Positions 39,290 to 53,339 of a stretch of 64,000 bases of DNA are shown piece by piece; the stretch's first letter is position 1, and each line of letters opens with the position of its first letter. The notes beneath the pieces are model-generated. The model was not told where the DNA came from, ran no database searches, and was given only the letters and a program-made list of their open reading frames with translations. Source of the DNA: Harmothoe impar (lineage: Eukaryota; Annelida; Polychaeta; Phyllodocida; Polynoidae). The stretch spans positions 12,227,910-12,291,909 of the forward strand of contig OX381721.1 of assembly GCA_947462335.1 (NCBI GenBank), given 5' to 3'. Both the position numbers and the translations under genes were made by a program.

Positions 39290-39655
39290 ACATATCAATG
39301 TTCACTACAGCTTTTAATTTGGTTGATATTGATTAGATCATATATGTAACGAATTCTTCAGTGATTTAACGTTGATATGGCAATGCCGAAACAACATAAT
39401 CAACAATGAATCAACATTTATTTAAGAAGAATTATTTACATTGGTTTAATGTTACCCAGTAGGTATTCCGGAGATATCTAATGGCAAAGGTAGGGAGTAC
39501 TTTGTTGATTCAATGTTGGTGTTCCAGCAGTTCATCAATGTTCATACAGGTGGTTGAAATGGTAACATTTCATCAACATTGACAATATGTTTATCAACCT
39601 TGTAACCCTATATCAACCAGTTGTCAACGTTGAATCACGGTTTTGTACCCATTGG
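39290..39655. repeat. Region rich in ATCAACATTGA-type palindromic words
   Basis: Variants of ATCAAtGTT / AACATTGAT occur about eight times (for example near 39295, 39410, 39510, 39533, 39570 and 39625), some inverted. This is typical of a decayed MITE built on short palindromes. The ends are not defined. Confidence 0.4.
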
Positions 39656-39790
39656 GATCAGTGGACTGGCATGGCATCAGTATTTTAGGCCACAGTATGT
39701 ATTATTCATTACCACCTGCCACTCATTGCCAGCAGGCAGACCCCCCCCCCCCCCGCCCACTCAGACATCACACTAAGATATTACCCCCTC

Positions 39791-40406
39791 TACACTGAAA
39801 ACCTCAGGGTCGTCATTTTGACAATACCAAAACTGACAACTTTAGGTAGTCAAAGTGACCACCTAAGGTTGTCATTGTGACTACCCATCTAAGCCATTCA
39901 GACCAAAGTTGTCATAATGATGACCTTAGGTAGTCACAATAATTAGGTAGTCAGAATGACTACCTTAAGGTAGTTAATTTAGGTATTATCCATTTGAAGA
40001 CCTAAAGTCATCAGTAATGACAACTCTCAAGTCCTAGGGTGTCCCAATGACTACCCTATGGTACATACTTCTATTCCTCACTTGCTACTTATGGCACACT
40101 ACTGCCACCTGGTTTTAATATTTGCATAACTATATCTGTCGTGAGATATACACTGGTGACAGGGAGCAGAGTGGTCTCTATACCTTTGAGGCCTTCATTC
40201 TCACCCATTGGCAACTTATTCATAACAAGTAATGCTACTTAGTTCAATCAAGACTACACCAAATATGTGAGAAGGATGTCTCTCATTACGAAGTGAACTA
40301 ATTAGAGACTATATTCATACACCATTCTCCACTCCATCTGCCATTATTCATTATGACTACCTAGGTCGTCATAATGACTAGGTTCTTGCTCTGGGTTTTC
40401 AGTGTA
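39791..40406. mobile_element. MITE with TACACTGAAAACC ends and GTAGTCA/TGACTAC repeats
   Basis: The left end TACACTGAAAACC and right end GGGTTTTCAGTGTA are inverted copies; similarity extends two or three bases further out. The inner flanks repeat GGTAGTCA, GTCATAATGAC and TGACTACC many times in both orientations. The matching part of copy II (about 15115) is uninterrupted. Confidence 0.7.
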
Positions 40407-41589
40407 GAGCACACAGGGAGAAGGGCACTCACTGCTGAATAAACTAATGGAGTAGGGGTCTCTAGGTTGAGCTTGATATTAGAAGAGATGGTATGGTAGG
40501 TTATGATATTTTTAAGAAGGATTTTAAAGGAAAACCACATCTTACAGCTGCTGCCTCTGTGACATTGATGGCCCTCTATAAAGCTAAGGCAGCTTGCTCA
40601 TGAGGAACCCCTTACTACACATATCAATCAGTCTGGGTTCAATAGCCAGCCTCTAGTAGCAACCATTAGGGAAGGTACTTGCCCTCCTCTATTCTAGAGT
40701 AGCCATCTCTTTAGTGGCACTGTACATTAATACTTAATCCAAGGGAATGAAAAGAGGCTGGGTATGGCATGTAAATGTGGGTTGTCCTAATAATGAAGGG
40801 TGGTCTTAAATGATAATGTTTCCCATTACTCTTCACCAAGATTAATGGTAATATAGCTTTGTAAGAGGGACTCAATTAATCGCAACAAACTTTTCCTGTG
40901 AATACACTGACGTTCAAAGTGTCCATACAATCATGTAAAGCAATAATATTCATCTTAAGTTCACTATATCCTCTCATTAGGGGATTAAACCAAAACAAAA
41001 TATATCTAAAAATAAAAGAGAATCTACACACAAAGGTACAGAAAACAGTAACATTTTAAGGATATAAGACATGCAATGTTGAATTATTCAGGATCTAATC
41101 CAATTGTGTCATGAACACATCAACGACAGTACTATACCTAGAGGACAGTTTCAAAACCTATACAAGAGACCTGCAGGCAGTACATTGACAACACTCACCT
41201 GTCATCTACATATTGACATACTTTTCAGGAAATCCTTTCGCAAAAGGACTGGTCTAGGCAAGCACCTTCTTTAGAAAAATAGGATTATGAGAAAAGAATT
41301 AATGAAATATGGCCCAAAGTTAAACTCTTGAAATAACCCACGCAAAAGGGTAAAACCTGCGGACCTTTAACCTTTAGTTAATCATCAATGTTTCTTAGAC
41401 ATTCATAGAAGGTCTCATCCATTTCCTTAATTGACATTTAAATTGGCTTTGAATTGAGTCCCTTATTTCTGAAGTTTCCATTTCCAGAAGCAGCTAGAAT
41501 TACTGAGTATTTTTGAAGCACTGTTTCTTTATGAGGACCTGGTGTTGTTATTGGAACGCCATAAAGGCATGACTCTTCCACCTAAGGGT

Positions 41590-41832
41590 ACACACAGAAA
41601 AGAGGTTGGGTCACTGTGACTCCCGACCTGATCTCTGAGGTAACTCTCCCCAGGACTCTAAAGTGATTAACTTAGCATTAGCAGGACTCTATAATGACTC
41701 CATAATGACTCCTATTCTAAGACTCCCTAATGATCGGGAGTCACTTTAGAGTTGTGGGGAGAGGTACCTCAGTGATCGGGGCTGGACTCCCATTTGAGTG
41801 TTACAGTGATTCTACTTCTTCTCTCTGTGTAT
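41590..41832. mobile_element. Foldback MITE
   Basis: Arms at 41590-41664 and 41736-41832 are inverted copies. Shared words include ACACAGA at the tips, TCACTGT, and an inner CTCTCCCC followed by ACTCTAAAGTGA. The short spacer holds repeats of GACTCC.AATGA. The ORF at 41730-41972 crosses its right edge and is incidental. Confidence 0.6.
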
Positions 41833-44733
41833 CAGTATGCAATAGCTTCTTTGGTCGTGGATTCAGGCACCTTCTGTCTGAAAATCTAACAAAAAGAGAT
41901 AAAACAGAGATTATAGGTGGTCATCTGTATCAATTCTACAAGAAGATAAGACTTTGCTGTGTGCATGTTTGATGGTCCAGCTTGAATACCGCCCCACCCC
42001 CTTGCCATGGGTTGATCACAGTGATATAGAAATTATACTTTACATATCATGTTTCAGGGATATCTGGGTTATAGGTCTGTTTAAGTTCTTGCATTAGGGT
42101 CCTATATCACATAGCTACTTAAGGACCCATACTCTCAATAATCCATACAAACTACATAGTTACTGAATCTGTATCTGTCGACTTTAAGATGATTTTTAAA
42201 ATGATTTCCCCTCTTGGCATTGATGAAGATTGTTTACAAAGAAATTATAAAGCTGACCTTTCTACAAGAGCTTTCCACTCTTTCTGTCCCTTTCTTTAAA
42301 GGCTTTTACTAGGTTAAATAATACATCCAAAAACCAGTGAAATCTAGTTTCATCATTGGGCCGTTGCCTTCCCTCCACTAGGACCCCTATATAAACGGAT
42401 CCCCATGATGTGAATTATGGTCCATTTTTAATCATAGGCATCCAGTCATTCCTTTACTGTTTCTATTTATTCTGGTGGGAGCACAAAGGCTGAATGCAAA
42501 ATCAATGGCCAAATTGACTTCTGGTCGGGACTAGAATTATTGGTGGTAAGCCGTTGCATGTCAGGACTAATCACGAACAATTCTCTACAGTAGACAGGAA
42601 ATGTTGCCTTGCCACTCACTCATCACAATGTGTAGCCACAACTTTTGTATAATTAATTACTAATTTAATAACCATACACCATGCACAACACAAATCATCA
42701 AACCTTTCTGTGACATGTATTTACCTACAATCCTACTTTTTCAGTTGGTTATGATAGGGATTAGGAATTGTGTTCCATTGAAGTACTGTAATCTGATGAG
42801 TGCTGTACCTAAATAAGCTCACTTTCCACCCAAACCACCCTCTACTGACCCATAAGTCTTCCTGACAGCCACCTGAGGTCCCCTAATTTCCTCTCCCCCA
42901 GCTATTTAACCAGCATCCTGCTGTGTTTAGCTCCCACTAAGAGAGCAGGCACTCCACTCTAAGTTGTGCAGCATGCCTCACAGTGTCCTCTTTGAACATA
43001 ATTTTGTCTGTTAACGGTAAAAGTCTAACCTACTTCTGCACAATTAGCCTCAAATATTTAGCCTGGCAGCCTAATCAATTTCCCAGGTGACTCCCAGGAT
43101 GACTCTCTCCTCATTCTGGGAGACTGTTGAATTACATTTAAGTAGATGATTAAATCATTCGTTGTTGGTCAAAATGAGTATACAGATTAAGTCTCCTGGA
43201 TGAGGCCTCAGACCTAGAATCTTATAAATATTAAATTCATGTGCCACACCTCTAAATCTAACACATATGGATTCAGACTTTAGACATTGTTAATTTTAAA
43301 CATTTAAACCACATCATATGCAGCTGTGCACTGCTTCCACTCCACACCCCCATATATCTGTATACCTTTCTATGTGTATACTTACTACCCATTCATTATG
43401 GCAGTGTAACACTCCACACTGAACTCACACTCAATTAAAAACACAAATAGTTCACTTTGATATTGACAAAAACAATCTCAATTGAGGGTGGCGTCATTTA
43501 TCACCATGATTTAACAAGTCCTGATCCTGTGTATTAATTTTGGTAATAGAAAAAACGAAAAAGTACTTTTATACTATGCTGTCTGCTTCACCCTTTCTCT
43601 CTTTTTTTCCCCTGCTCCTTCCTCTTCTCAAACCTAAATACTTCCCCTCCCTGCTTCCTCCTATCCCCAATTGTGCACCTCCACTGTGAGTCTCAGACTT
43701 GCACTAGATCCTAGGGGAGGAAATTAAGTCAGGACGGTGTGGAAGCAGAGACAGAATCCCCCACTTCCCTCTTCATCTGCTCATCACCCTTAACTGCTGG
43801 GTATTAGGAAAAGCCTAAATCGGGCGCCATCCCTCACCCTCTCTCTCTCTACAGCGATCCCTCTTCAGCTGTTCTGCCAAGGTCACTATAGGGATAGTGA
43901 TATCCCTAAAGTAGAACAATTATGATGCTTTTCGTGACAGATCATAGCTATTCCGTACACATCGCTTTACAGTACAACCATTTTAATGCTAAAGTATAGG
44001 AGGCCTCAAAGCCAGTAAACCTTGGTGATGACTGTAAAGTACTTTACAGATTAAGTCTCCTGGATCAGCAGATATTGCCATCCCAACACCATTGGAAAGA
44101 GCGGGGCAGGCTAGAGAATGCTACCAAACTGAGGTAGCAGACGCAGTAATAACAAAGGACGGCTTTAAGGAGTGGAATGGAGTGTTGCATGTAATTGTGT
44201 GTGCTGGGGTAGCTAACACAAGCAGGTGTTGCTGAATTGGCTTGGCTTAGTGGATGTAAAACGTGAAGAAGTTGGAATTGATTGGGAACACTGCAGTTAA
44301 TTATGTGTGTGTGAGGGAGAGGCAAGCACTCTTGCCGATGACTGGAAATACCTGAATGACCAACACTACAAAATATGACACACCTTAACCAATACAGCCA
44401 TCCAGGCCAACAGGAAGGCAATTTCTGAAAAAATGCGGGCTCAGACCTAGAGTTATGTGCCATTGACTCCCAGGTCAGGTTTAATGTCTACCCCTGCACA
44501 TCACAACAAAATGAGCCCTCCTCCGAAAAAAACAAAAAAAGAACAGGGAGTGTTACATCAGAGACAATGACTACAGTCACAGTATGGCACAATAAATGAA
44601 TAGCTTGTCATTAAACTATCTCTTTGTATCTAACAAAATAGGAAATGAAGCCAGCTATTCCTAGGGTAAGCATGTCTTGTCTAGGCAAAGAATCCAGACA
44701 ATTCCTAGTTTGGAACGGTATCCAAGTGATATA

Positions 44734-45720
44734 GGGTAGATTCACCACTTTCGGACGCTCGTTGGCAGTGTAAACGTGACCCCTTTTCTATGAGCTACAA
44801 CTCTGTTAATATTTCACACAGAACTAGTCTGAGCATAGTTATGGAAAGAGGGATATTCAATCATTATGGACAACCAATAATATGCACATTACGTGAGATA
44901 TTAAATGATATATTCATCTTCAAAGTTAGAAAATTAAATACCCCAATTTCACCTGATGTCGGACACTTTGGGTTTCTTCATTTTTTTAATACTATTATCT
45001 ACTGATCTGTTTAAATAGTACAGCAGGCATGATGTTATTTATCCTGGGTGTGGATATCACTAAAGGTATTAAGCAAATTTGCATCTTAAATATAGTTTTA
45101 GCCATATTGAATCTGCCTCACACAGGAAAACTGTACATTCTTCATTTATACTGACATAAATTCATATATTCTTGTCAATATTCTTGAGAATGTATTTCAG
45201 GTTCTATAGATTCAATCATATTTATTGGAACAGTTATAACACTATTTCTTCTGTATTTTTTGCAGTGAGAAATAGCCAGTGCCCAGTGCTGTCCGGCTCA
45301 TGGTGTAATTATGACATCTATTTAGAAGGTCTTAAAAAGAACTTCCAAGCAATTATTTGTACATTTTCCTACATCATAAACTTTAGAATACATATACCTT
45401 ATTGTCTAGATCCAGATATGTTGCCCAAGGGTAGATATGATAGCAAAATTTACCATAGCAGCACCCTGTCCGACATTAGGTACATGAAAATAATACACAC
45501 TCTGCAACAGCTCCTCACCACGAAACATGCCAACTTCATGGCCTAGCCAGACACAGATAAAACATGTCTGAATGTATGCAATTTCATTGGTTGTTAAGGA
45601 GAACACTTAAATTTCATTGTGATACTCACTCATAGGGCCTAACATTTACGATATATTACGTTTTTTATTGTTAAAAGTGTCCGACTTAAGGTGTGTGTCC
45701 GTCTTTGGGTGAATCTACCC
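44734..45720. mobile_element. TA-flanked inverted-repeat element, about 1 kb
   Basis: Ends GGGTAGATTCACC and GGTGAATCTACCC are perfect inverted copies, each flanked by TA (44732-44733 and 45721-45722), the duplication typical of Tc1/mariner-type insertion. Both sub-terminal regions and the interior carry GTCGGAC or GTCCGAC words (about 44748, 44958, 45468, 45680). Two ORFs (44790-45005, 71 codons; 45172-45546, 124 codons) show no transposase motif. It lies between copy IV islands whose partners in copy II are adjacent. Confidence 0.75.
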
Positions 45721-46481
45721 TAATCATAGCTTTCTACCAAGGGAAGCCAGAGGCCTATGGCTGGTTAGGCCTATGTGTCCATGGAAGATGGCGGTGAGAG
45801 GGGGGCTCACATCTATTAGCTGGAAATAGATTTCTGTGCAGTATGCCACTTTGACATGAACCCAATCGGGGACTGCATTGGATGGATCCTGCCCTGAGGG
45901 TACCATGAAGGGGTAGTAGGATGTGAATTGGGCAACCACAGGGGTAGGGGTGGGAATAAAGTGGTTCACAAAGGGGGTGGGGGTGGGATAGAGGTATGGG
46001 AGAGGGGTTGCATTGCAAGGTACACAGAGAGGGTGGTTATGCCGGGTTCAGAGTCCAGTTGAGCCTGTATCATGGAGGGAATACAGAGTGTCTATGGGCC
46101 TGCTAAGACCCTCACTATTTCCCAGCATACTCCCCCAAGTCTACTGAAGGCCCAGACTGAGCTGCTCTGTTTGCTACATGTAGGAAGACTTATTTTCATC
46201 GAAATATGCTGTCTGCATGATGTTTTCTTTACTAGTGCTTTCAGGTGGGTATTTCTATTTGTTCACTTTTTTTTACCAAAAGAAGATTTTCTGTTTTTTT
46301 CCTAGTTTTTTCTCTTAAGATATCTGACATGAGATCTGTCTATATTGGGACAGGTAGTAAACTGGCCACTGAGGATAGAATAAAGAAAATCATCAAATGT
46401 GACATGTACTGGGATCTTTTTGCAGATTGTGCCACAAATTATGTAATGCTGTTCATTTCTCCTCACCATACATTTAGGAAG

Positions 46482-46725
46482 TCATCCTGACTCTGAGTTG
46501 TAGTGTGAGAGTAAGAGGGGCCCTGCTTATTGGTTAGCCCATTACTGTCACCTTACTCAGAAGTGCAATCCATCTTGGACTCTCCTCATTACCACACAGT
46601 TAACCCATGATTCTTGCTGCCCCTTCTCCACTCACACTCATTACCACACAGTTAACCCTAAGGTCTTATTTCCACCTCCCTACTGGGACTCCCACCCATT
46701 AAGGTTGGATCCAGTACCCAACCTC
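46482..46725. repeat. Best-conserved duplicated island, copy IV
   Basis: Partner of 25143-25385; the first 102 bp are identical by eye. Contains the same direct repeat marked by AGTTAACCC and the same minus-strand donor/branch/acceptor-like words. Confidence 0.6.
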
Positions 46726-47683
46726 TCCACCGACACAGCAGATATAATCTAATCACTCTTTTCTCACATTACACGCTTATTCTTTAGCTGGCAATCCCTA
46801 GAGCCAAAATTAATTAATAAACTCTTGAGAATTATTAGATATATTCCTCCTTGAATTGCTCCCTATCAGGGTGGAGGGCAGGCTTCCAAGTACATGGTAG
46901 CATTTTATTCCCGCCACCATCCAGCACCATCAAGACTCTATGAGGAGACCTATTGAAGTAAGCAGCCAACCTAATACTGCGTTAGTGTCCATTCAGAACA
47001 CCATTCAGATAGTTGAAGTCTCTGCAGTAGCTGCTAGTGTGTTCTAGCTACCATTGGTTTCCCCACCCCGATGAGCTGAGGAGGGCACTGGGGCGTATTG
47101 TCACCCTTATCTGTCAATATTATGTTTAATTTGATGGATACAAAGGCTTTCAAGTGGTTACACGGGTTTTTGTTGTGTGTTTCTTAGTTTTATCATTGCC
47201 AGCTTGTCAGATAGCATGTAGCTCGAACACTATGACAAATTACATGTTAATTACAACGATAGTTACAGACAAAAAGGTAGTGTAAGATGTGTTTCCAATG
47301 GTATTTCATATTGCTATGGATTAAGTGATCGCAAAAGAATTGCTGTTTTGCAATAAGATTAATGGGAAATACAGATGAATTGAATGAGTGCTGGCTATTG
47401 AATGCACAGGATGTGACTGAGTCCTGCTGCCTTTGTAGTGTGTATGTATAGTGTATGTAAAGGTCTGACACTACTAGTCTCCGGTCATCTATCCACTTCA
47501 GGTGGCACTACTGTACATGGGATTGTAGGTAGACAGTGGCACCATCTAGTAGAAAGGTAGGAACTACAAATCTCTGTACTGTACAGCCTGTGATTGAATG
47601 AGTACCGCCATTCAAGATTGTTTGATATTCTTATACCCAGTCATTTACTCCCCATAATTACTGATATTTTATGAAGTTATATA

Positions 47684-48310
47684 TGTGGCCAGGTGAGGGA
47701 AAACGTGCCTCCAGGGGGGAAATGGCTTTTCAGAGTTTATGTTACAGGCTTTAAAATGAGATATCTTGAGCTAAAATATCCCAAGTAGATTTGCCGTAAC
47801 TGCTTGTCAAACCGGGGTTGGTGTGCACAACTGAAAATGGCAAATAAGCTCTAAATCCACTATATCCTATAATGAATATTAATAATGTAAAAAATACAGT
47901 TTTGTTGAAAAATAACCAAAGATATCAGATGTTTTTACCATAAAATTGGTTCTAGAGGGAATTTCTGAGGTCTGTTTTTGATTCTGAGTTCCTTGTGAAA
48001 TTTTCAAAAACATTTGAGGCAAAACAATCCCATTAGGAATAATGGAGTGTTTCCATGGCAACCAGAAATTGCCATATATGCCAATTTTCCATGTTTCCAT
48101 GGCGACAAATGTTCCTTTTGCATTCCAAAAATGGAACGTTTTCAGTGGAGATGAAATAATTCTAAGCAAATCACTGGATTCCCCATGAAAAATTGGTCTC
48201 AAGCATTTTTTAGTATATTTTTCAGTGTTTTACCCACAAACTGCCCCCTGGTGGCCAAAACCAGTACTAAAAATCCCCCCCGGAGGCACGTTTTCCCTCA
48301 CCTGGCCACA
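47684..48310. mobile_element. TA-flanked MITE with ~40-bp terminal inverted repeats
   Basis: The ends TGTGGCCAGGTGAGGGAAAA and its reverse complement are perfect over 20 bp. Similarity continues through ACGTGCCTCC and a G run. TA dinucleotides flank both ends. The interior contains a 107-codon minus ORF without recognisable motifs. No counterpart in copy II. Confidence 0.8.
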
Positions 48311-48487
48311 TATAGACTAAGTCATAACCGCAATTTGTCAGGCTTAACCACATCACATGATACATTTCATATGCAGGAAGGATGTAACACTCTACTGTCC
48401 CATAAAGGCTAGCTTCCTATTCCATCTCAATTCTCAAATAGATTAGTAGTACTCGGGGTGAGATCCTGCCCATAGGCCAGGATAATG

Positions 48488-48660
48488 CAAGGGGGGGGGG
48501 AGGAAGGAAGGTAAAGAAGGGAATGACATGATTAGAAGAGGAAGGGTTACAGGGAGGAAAAGAGAAGTAGAGGGGCAGAGTAAGAAGGCAGCAGGACCCA
48601 TGGGAACATAAGGGAGAGAGTGAAGTAGGGCATGGAAGATGTGGTTGGGGTAGGGAGGAT
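48488..48660. repeat. Purine-rich tract
   Basis: Starts with a G run and continues as almost pure A/G with GGAAGG and AGAAGAGG words. The 169-codon minus ORF through it is pyrimidine-driven (Pro/Ser/Leu) and not credible. Confidence 0.75.
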
Positions 48661-49261
48661 GGGTGGGATCTATGAACAGCAGGTATCGATTGGCTAACAA
48701 AGCCTGTGTAGGGCCATGGGCTATTGTCCTGTCTACAGAGACAGATCAGTCTAGTGACCGGGGAAGAAGGGATCCAACAGAAATACCCATCATTCTTACA
48801 GGGGATCATAGTGGAGAGGGTATGGGCTACAGGACTGGTATGCACAGAATCTTGAAGTTGTAGGGTTATGAGTGGGGTGACATAATTGATTAAAATATTG
48901 TGGGTGGCGTCTGAGGGGACCGACATATGAGCGCAGGTGGTGTGACCCTATTTGGTATTATAATACTATATTGATTTGATAGATAGAAGACAGATTCATT
49001 AAATTTCAAGAAGGGGACTGTTCTAGGAAAGGAAAATGTTGCAGGGCTGGGCAGCTGTCGTAATATCGCAAAAAATGTGCGACAGGGGTCTTTAAAAAAT
49101 GCGACAGGGACACCAGGGAGAGTCTGTGCTTTCTAAAGCTGAAAGAATTTTGTAAATATCCCAATTAGAACCAAAGTCAGGACTATTTCAATAGATTTCC
49201 TCTCCCAGTGTTCTCAGTACAATACTTAAAATAAACCCCTCAGCAACCACCCACATTCTTT

Positions 49262-49700
49262 GGTGCAACATGCCCAGAAACTATACACCAATGTGGAAGT
49301 AGATTTTCTTGAATTTCTTGGGAGCATAGTCTCACGATCCCCTCAATATATACCAATCTACAGATAGAATTACAAATTTCTCCTGGACCAATATGCCCCC
49401 AAAACAAATGCACCAATCTAAAGGTAGATTTTCAAAATTTTCCTGGAGCAACATGCTTCCAAAATGATTAGAATACATGGTGAACCTTCTAGATTTTCCT
49501 GAAACAACATGCTCCCCAAACCATTATTAAAACATCTATCTAAAAGGTAGTAGTTCCAAATCATGGCTAAAGGTAGAATTTCAAAATTTTCTGAGGGCAA
49601 TATGTCACCAAATTCTCAGAATGCACCATTCTAAAGTTATTTTCTGGGAGGAATATACCCAAAACAAAATGCACAAATCTAAAAGCAGAATTCTGAGAAT
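49262..49700. repeat. Degenerate minisatellite, about 60-80 bp unit
   Basis: About six imperfect units. Each has CAACATGC or CAATATGC, then CCAAAA, then CACCAATCTAAAGGTAGA and a TTCAAAATTTTCCTGG-like end. Several short minus ORFs reflect the repeat. Confidence 0.65.
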
Positions 49701-52700
49701 TCAGTTTTGAATGTGCCCTGAAAGTGACAAACCCCTCAGAGCACACCAAACGAAAGACAGATACCACAATTCTTTTTTATTACACACCCGAAATTCCCCC
49801 TCCCCCCTTTTTTTGGAGGGAGGGGAGGAGGGGGGTCCCACACCACACACACATCTAGTCAATGTGGATCCGTATGAAATACATTGCTCCAGAGATTCCA
49901 AGGTTTGCTCCAGCATATCACAACATGCTCAGCCCTGAATGTTGGCAGTAGAGTTACGATCATGAGTGATATTATAACCCTAGAAATACAAGGCTAATGT
50001 ACAAATCATTATTTCACTCAGGCAGTGTTTAAGGTTGAAGCAAGATTTGCTGGCTTACCAACATCCTGCAGTAACCCAAGAGCAGTGCCAATTCTTGGGC
50101 ACCATGAATATCCATGAGTTGTTAGGTACCTGGCCTCAATTACTGAACATGTTTTGTGTGACACCTTAAAGGTGGAAGCACTAGGCGGAGGGATGGGCCC
50201 CCTGGAGGGAGGAGAGGGGTCCTGGGAAAAGGGATGAGAAGCCCTGGAGCAGGTGGGGGTCCTCTGGACAGATGGAGCCCTTAGCAACAACTAACAATTA
50301 AAATGGCCGTTGCTAAGCAACTAGTTGTTATAGCAAAGAAATGATAGGACCATTAGATTCCTTGCACTTCATATAGGGTGTGTGTGTGTGTGGTTGTAAT
50401 CCTCCTAAGTGCAATATGTATGGTGTAGGAGATGTTTTAAAGTCATAGATGTACTCTAGAGGAAGGTTACCCCTAATATCATGAGGCTTTGACTGCATGA
50501 CCTTAATCAGCTCCAGGTCTGGGGTTCTACATCCTGGGAGAACCGGTGTACTGAATCAAAACGAAATTGCCAGGGTGTAGAAGGGGTCATTCATATAACA
50601 CATTAAAACTGGATATCCTACCTAACCTTCCTTTCACATCTCCTTCAGATTGTCTCTCGGCGATGTGATACCTACAATTTGAATATATAATGTGGTATTT
50701 CAGTACCCCAGGTATTAGTTGTGTGTGCATAATTGGGACGCTGTATACTGTTACAAAACTACTTTGAGATGAAAACATTAGATTATAAATGCATGTGGAA
50801 GGACCCTGGCCAGGTGTAGTCTATCTGACTTAACCTTCGGGTATGCAATATACCCAAGGTGCGAACTCTTTTGTCTAAGCCTTCCCCCGTGGGTTAAGTA
50901 CTGATATTGAGCATCAAAATCCCCACGTCAATGCCATTCCGAACTTTATATCCCTCTGCATCAGAGAGAAGTGAGATAAAAGAAACCTTGGTGTTGAGGA
51001 GGGTATACAGTAGACAGGTTTCACCATCAGATGAAAATGTGAAAATGAAATGTTGCGGCAGACACTTTCGTCACAGCCATTGTGTGATAAAGCTGTTGCT
51101 ATCAGACATGAGTTAACATTTTGTAAATTCATCTTAATCAATTATTAGTAGACATGACTTGTAGGTTCCCATGTTCTGAATCTACTAATTACAGAGGAGT
51201 ATTCCCCATCACAGGCTAACTCCCACACATCATTGATACACACTTGTCCCCAACACAGAATGGTGGATGATACCACAATTAACACAAATAATTGACAATG
51301 CTTGCAGATGCTGAGTGGAGTCCTGTGGCAGGCAGGCTCGGAGGACTGTTAATAGAGGCATGTTGATTGAACATGACAGATGTGTTACCTCCTAATAGTT
51401 GTGCTGGTCGGTATGAAATGTGATGTTTAATTTCATTAAAAAAAAAGCTCCTACTTATTACAGTGGCCTAAATAATCATCTGAATTCAGGAAATTGCATG
51501 CAATCGCGTTTGTCCAGATTTTCGGGTACTCCTGCTTACTAGGTGAATGAGTGAGGTATCTTGATGACCTGCGAGTGGATGCAGTGATTTACGAATACAA
51601 GCACCTCAACAGTGAAAAGGAAAACTATCTATCTAACCTAATTTTCAGGGCCAAGTTGCCTGAAACACACCTTTTTTAGCCTCACGGATTATACCCCACC
51701 AGGGTTCTGGAGGGGTCAAGAGCCCATACAAGAGCATTTTTCGTTTAACCATCACATTGTGCTGCTGTTAGCGGCCAGGGAGTGAAGAGGACAAACTGAA
51801 GATACAGAATATGATTAAATATTGACATAAAAATCGATCATCACACTGCAGGGATGGAGGTAGTTGGTGGGCGCCAGTGTGAGAAGCCCTCCTTGGTGAA
51901 TCAATGTAGGGAACAAAGGAAGTACACTGTAAATAGTTAATGTAGGGTCAGTAGAATCAATTGTAGAATGGATTTACATTAGAAACTTCTGTAGATTTAA
52001 AATAGATTACATACAATGAACTGTACATCTACAGTATAATCTACTGTACACCTACAGAAATGGCAACCAATGCGGGGTTTCATGTTTTGTCTGATGATGG
52101 CCTAGTCTCCTGCTTTGTGCCGTTGTACCTTATCAAGCCAATGTGGCATGGCTCCTTTCTCACCCACAGCGAATCTAGAAATGGCTCATCACGACAATGG
52201 TGTGATTGACTTCGACAAAAAGCATAATTGTAAAGATCAATCATCTTAATTGAACAGTTAGCCTCCTACATTGATGAGAAAAATAAGATAAGCGTTTCAC
52301 TGTTTGATATGTGACAGTCAGAACATAGAGCTAAAGTGATGGCATTCTAAGAGACAGTGGTAGAGCACTAGAACTGCATGCCTCTTAGAGTAGTCAGTCT
52401 CTATTTCTGCTCCTGGTCTATATGTGACAGCTAGAGAGGCCTGTATGACCCATAACATGTGCGCCCATACCTTCTGCCCTACTGACTAGTTGAAATAAAT
52501 GATGAGCAGCTCATGGCAGACTGACCCATGATGTGCGTTGGTTGCCGATGCTTGTGGACAACCTCTATAGACCCTGTAGTGATGTACACCCCAAACAAAC
52601 ATGGTGGTCAAACAGTGTCCGGCTGGTCTTGTTAAAACACAAGTCCGTCAATGATTGGCTGAAGGCCTAGTCAATCAGGGCTGGGTTGACTCGTGGTGTA

Positions 52701-53339
52701 AATCTCAATGTGTACATAAGGTCAGATACTAAACTCTTACCTCTAGTTACGACCAGTGATATTCTTCTGGGGTAAACCAGGAGAACTGCCTTATGGGATA
52801 TGAACAACCATATTCTACGTTATGGTGGATAAGCTAGTGCAACCTGCCTTTATATGTTTAGTTAAGGTAGCCTTTGTTCGAACACCTAGCATCCCCCACT
52901 CACACAAGTCTATGTGGTATTAGTCAGGGTATATTTGAGGGGATAGCACGATTCTGAAGATCTGTTCCTAGACATATATGAATCTAACATCTCAGGAAAT
53001 AGGTCTTTGTTCTTTAGATATAAATTCAAATTACTACAAAATCCCTTACTTGCAAGTACAAATAGGGGTGCTGAGAAGTATTAGCACTATATTCCAACAT
53101 GCTATCTACGGAACGCAAAGTTTTCACGTAACTGAGAACCAATATTTGGAATGTCCTGTTCAGGAGTCATCAATTCGATAGGATGTATCAGTACTGTTGT
53201 CCAATACTCCACAATAAGTTGTCCAGTTATCTACCCTAGATTCGTCACCCAACATCAACAGAGAACCTGGAAAGGACCATTTCCCAAATGTGCAATTCGT
53301 TCCTCTTAGGATGCTTTTTGATCTACAAAGCAAAGCAAA
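49701..53339. other. Non-coding stretch, no recognised gene
   Basis: No duplicated island, transposon pair or credible ORF seen. A short AT-rich patch at 51910-52065 repeats TACA and TGTA words (CTACAGTA, TACACTGTAAAT) and may be a MITE remnant. A G-run at 49801-49830 is low complexity. Confidence 0.5.

Noticed and set aside
39830..40380. CRISPR-like array suggested by regularly spaced GTAGTCA words
   Set aside because: Repeat units are short, imperfect and in both orientations inside a MITE with inverted ends. The genome is eukaryotic and there are no cas genes.
48417..48926. 169-codon minus-strand Pro/Ser/Leu ORF
   Set aside because: Generated by a purine-rich tract on the plus strand; low complexity with no family features.
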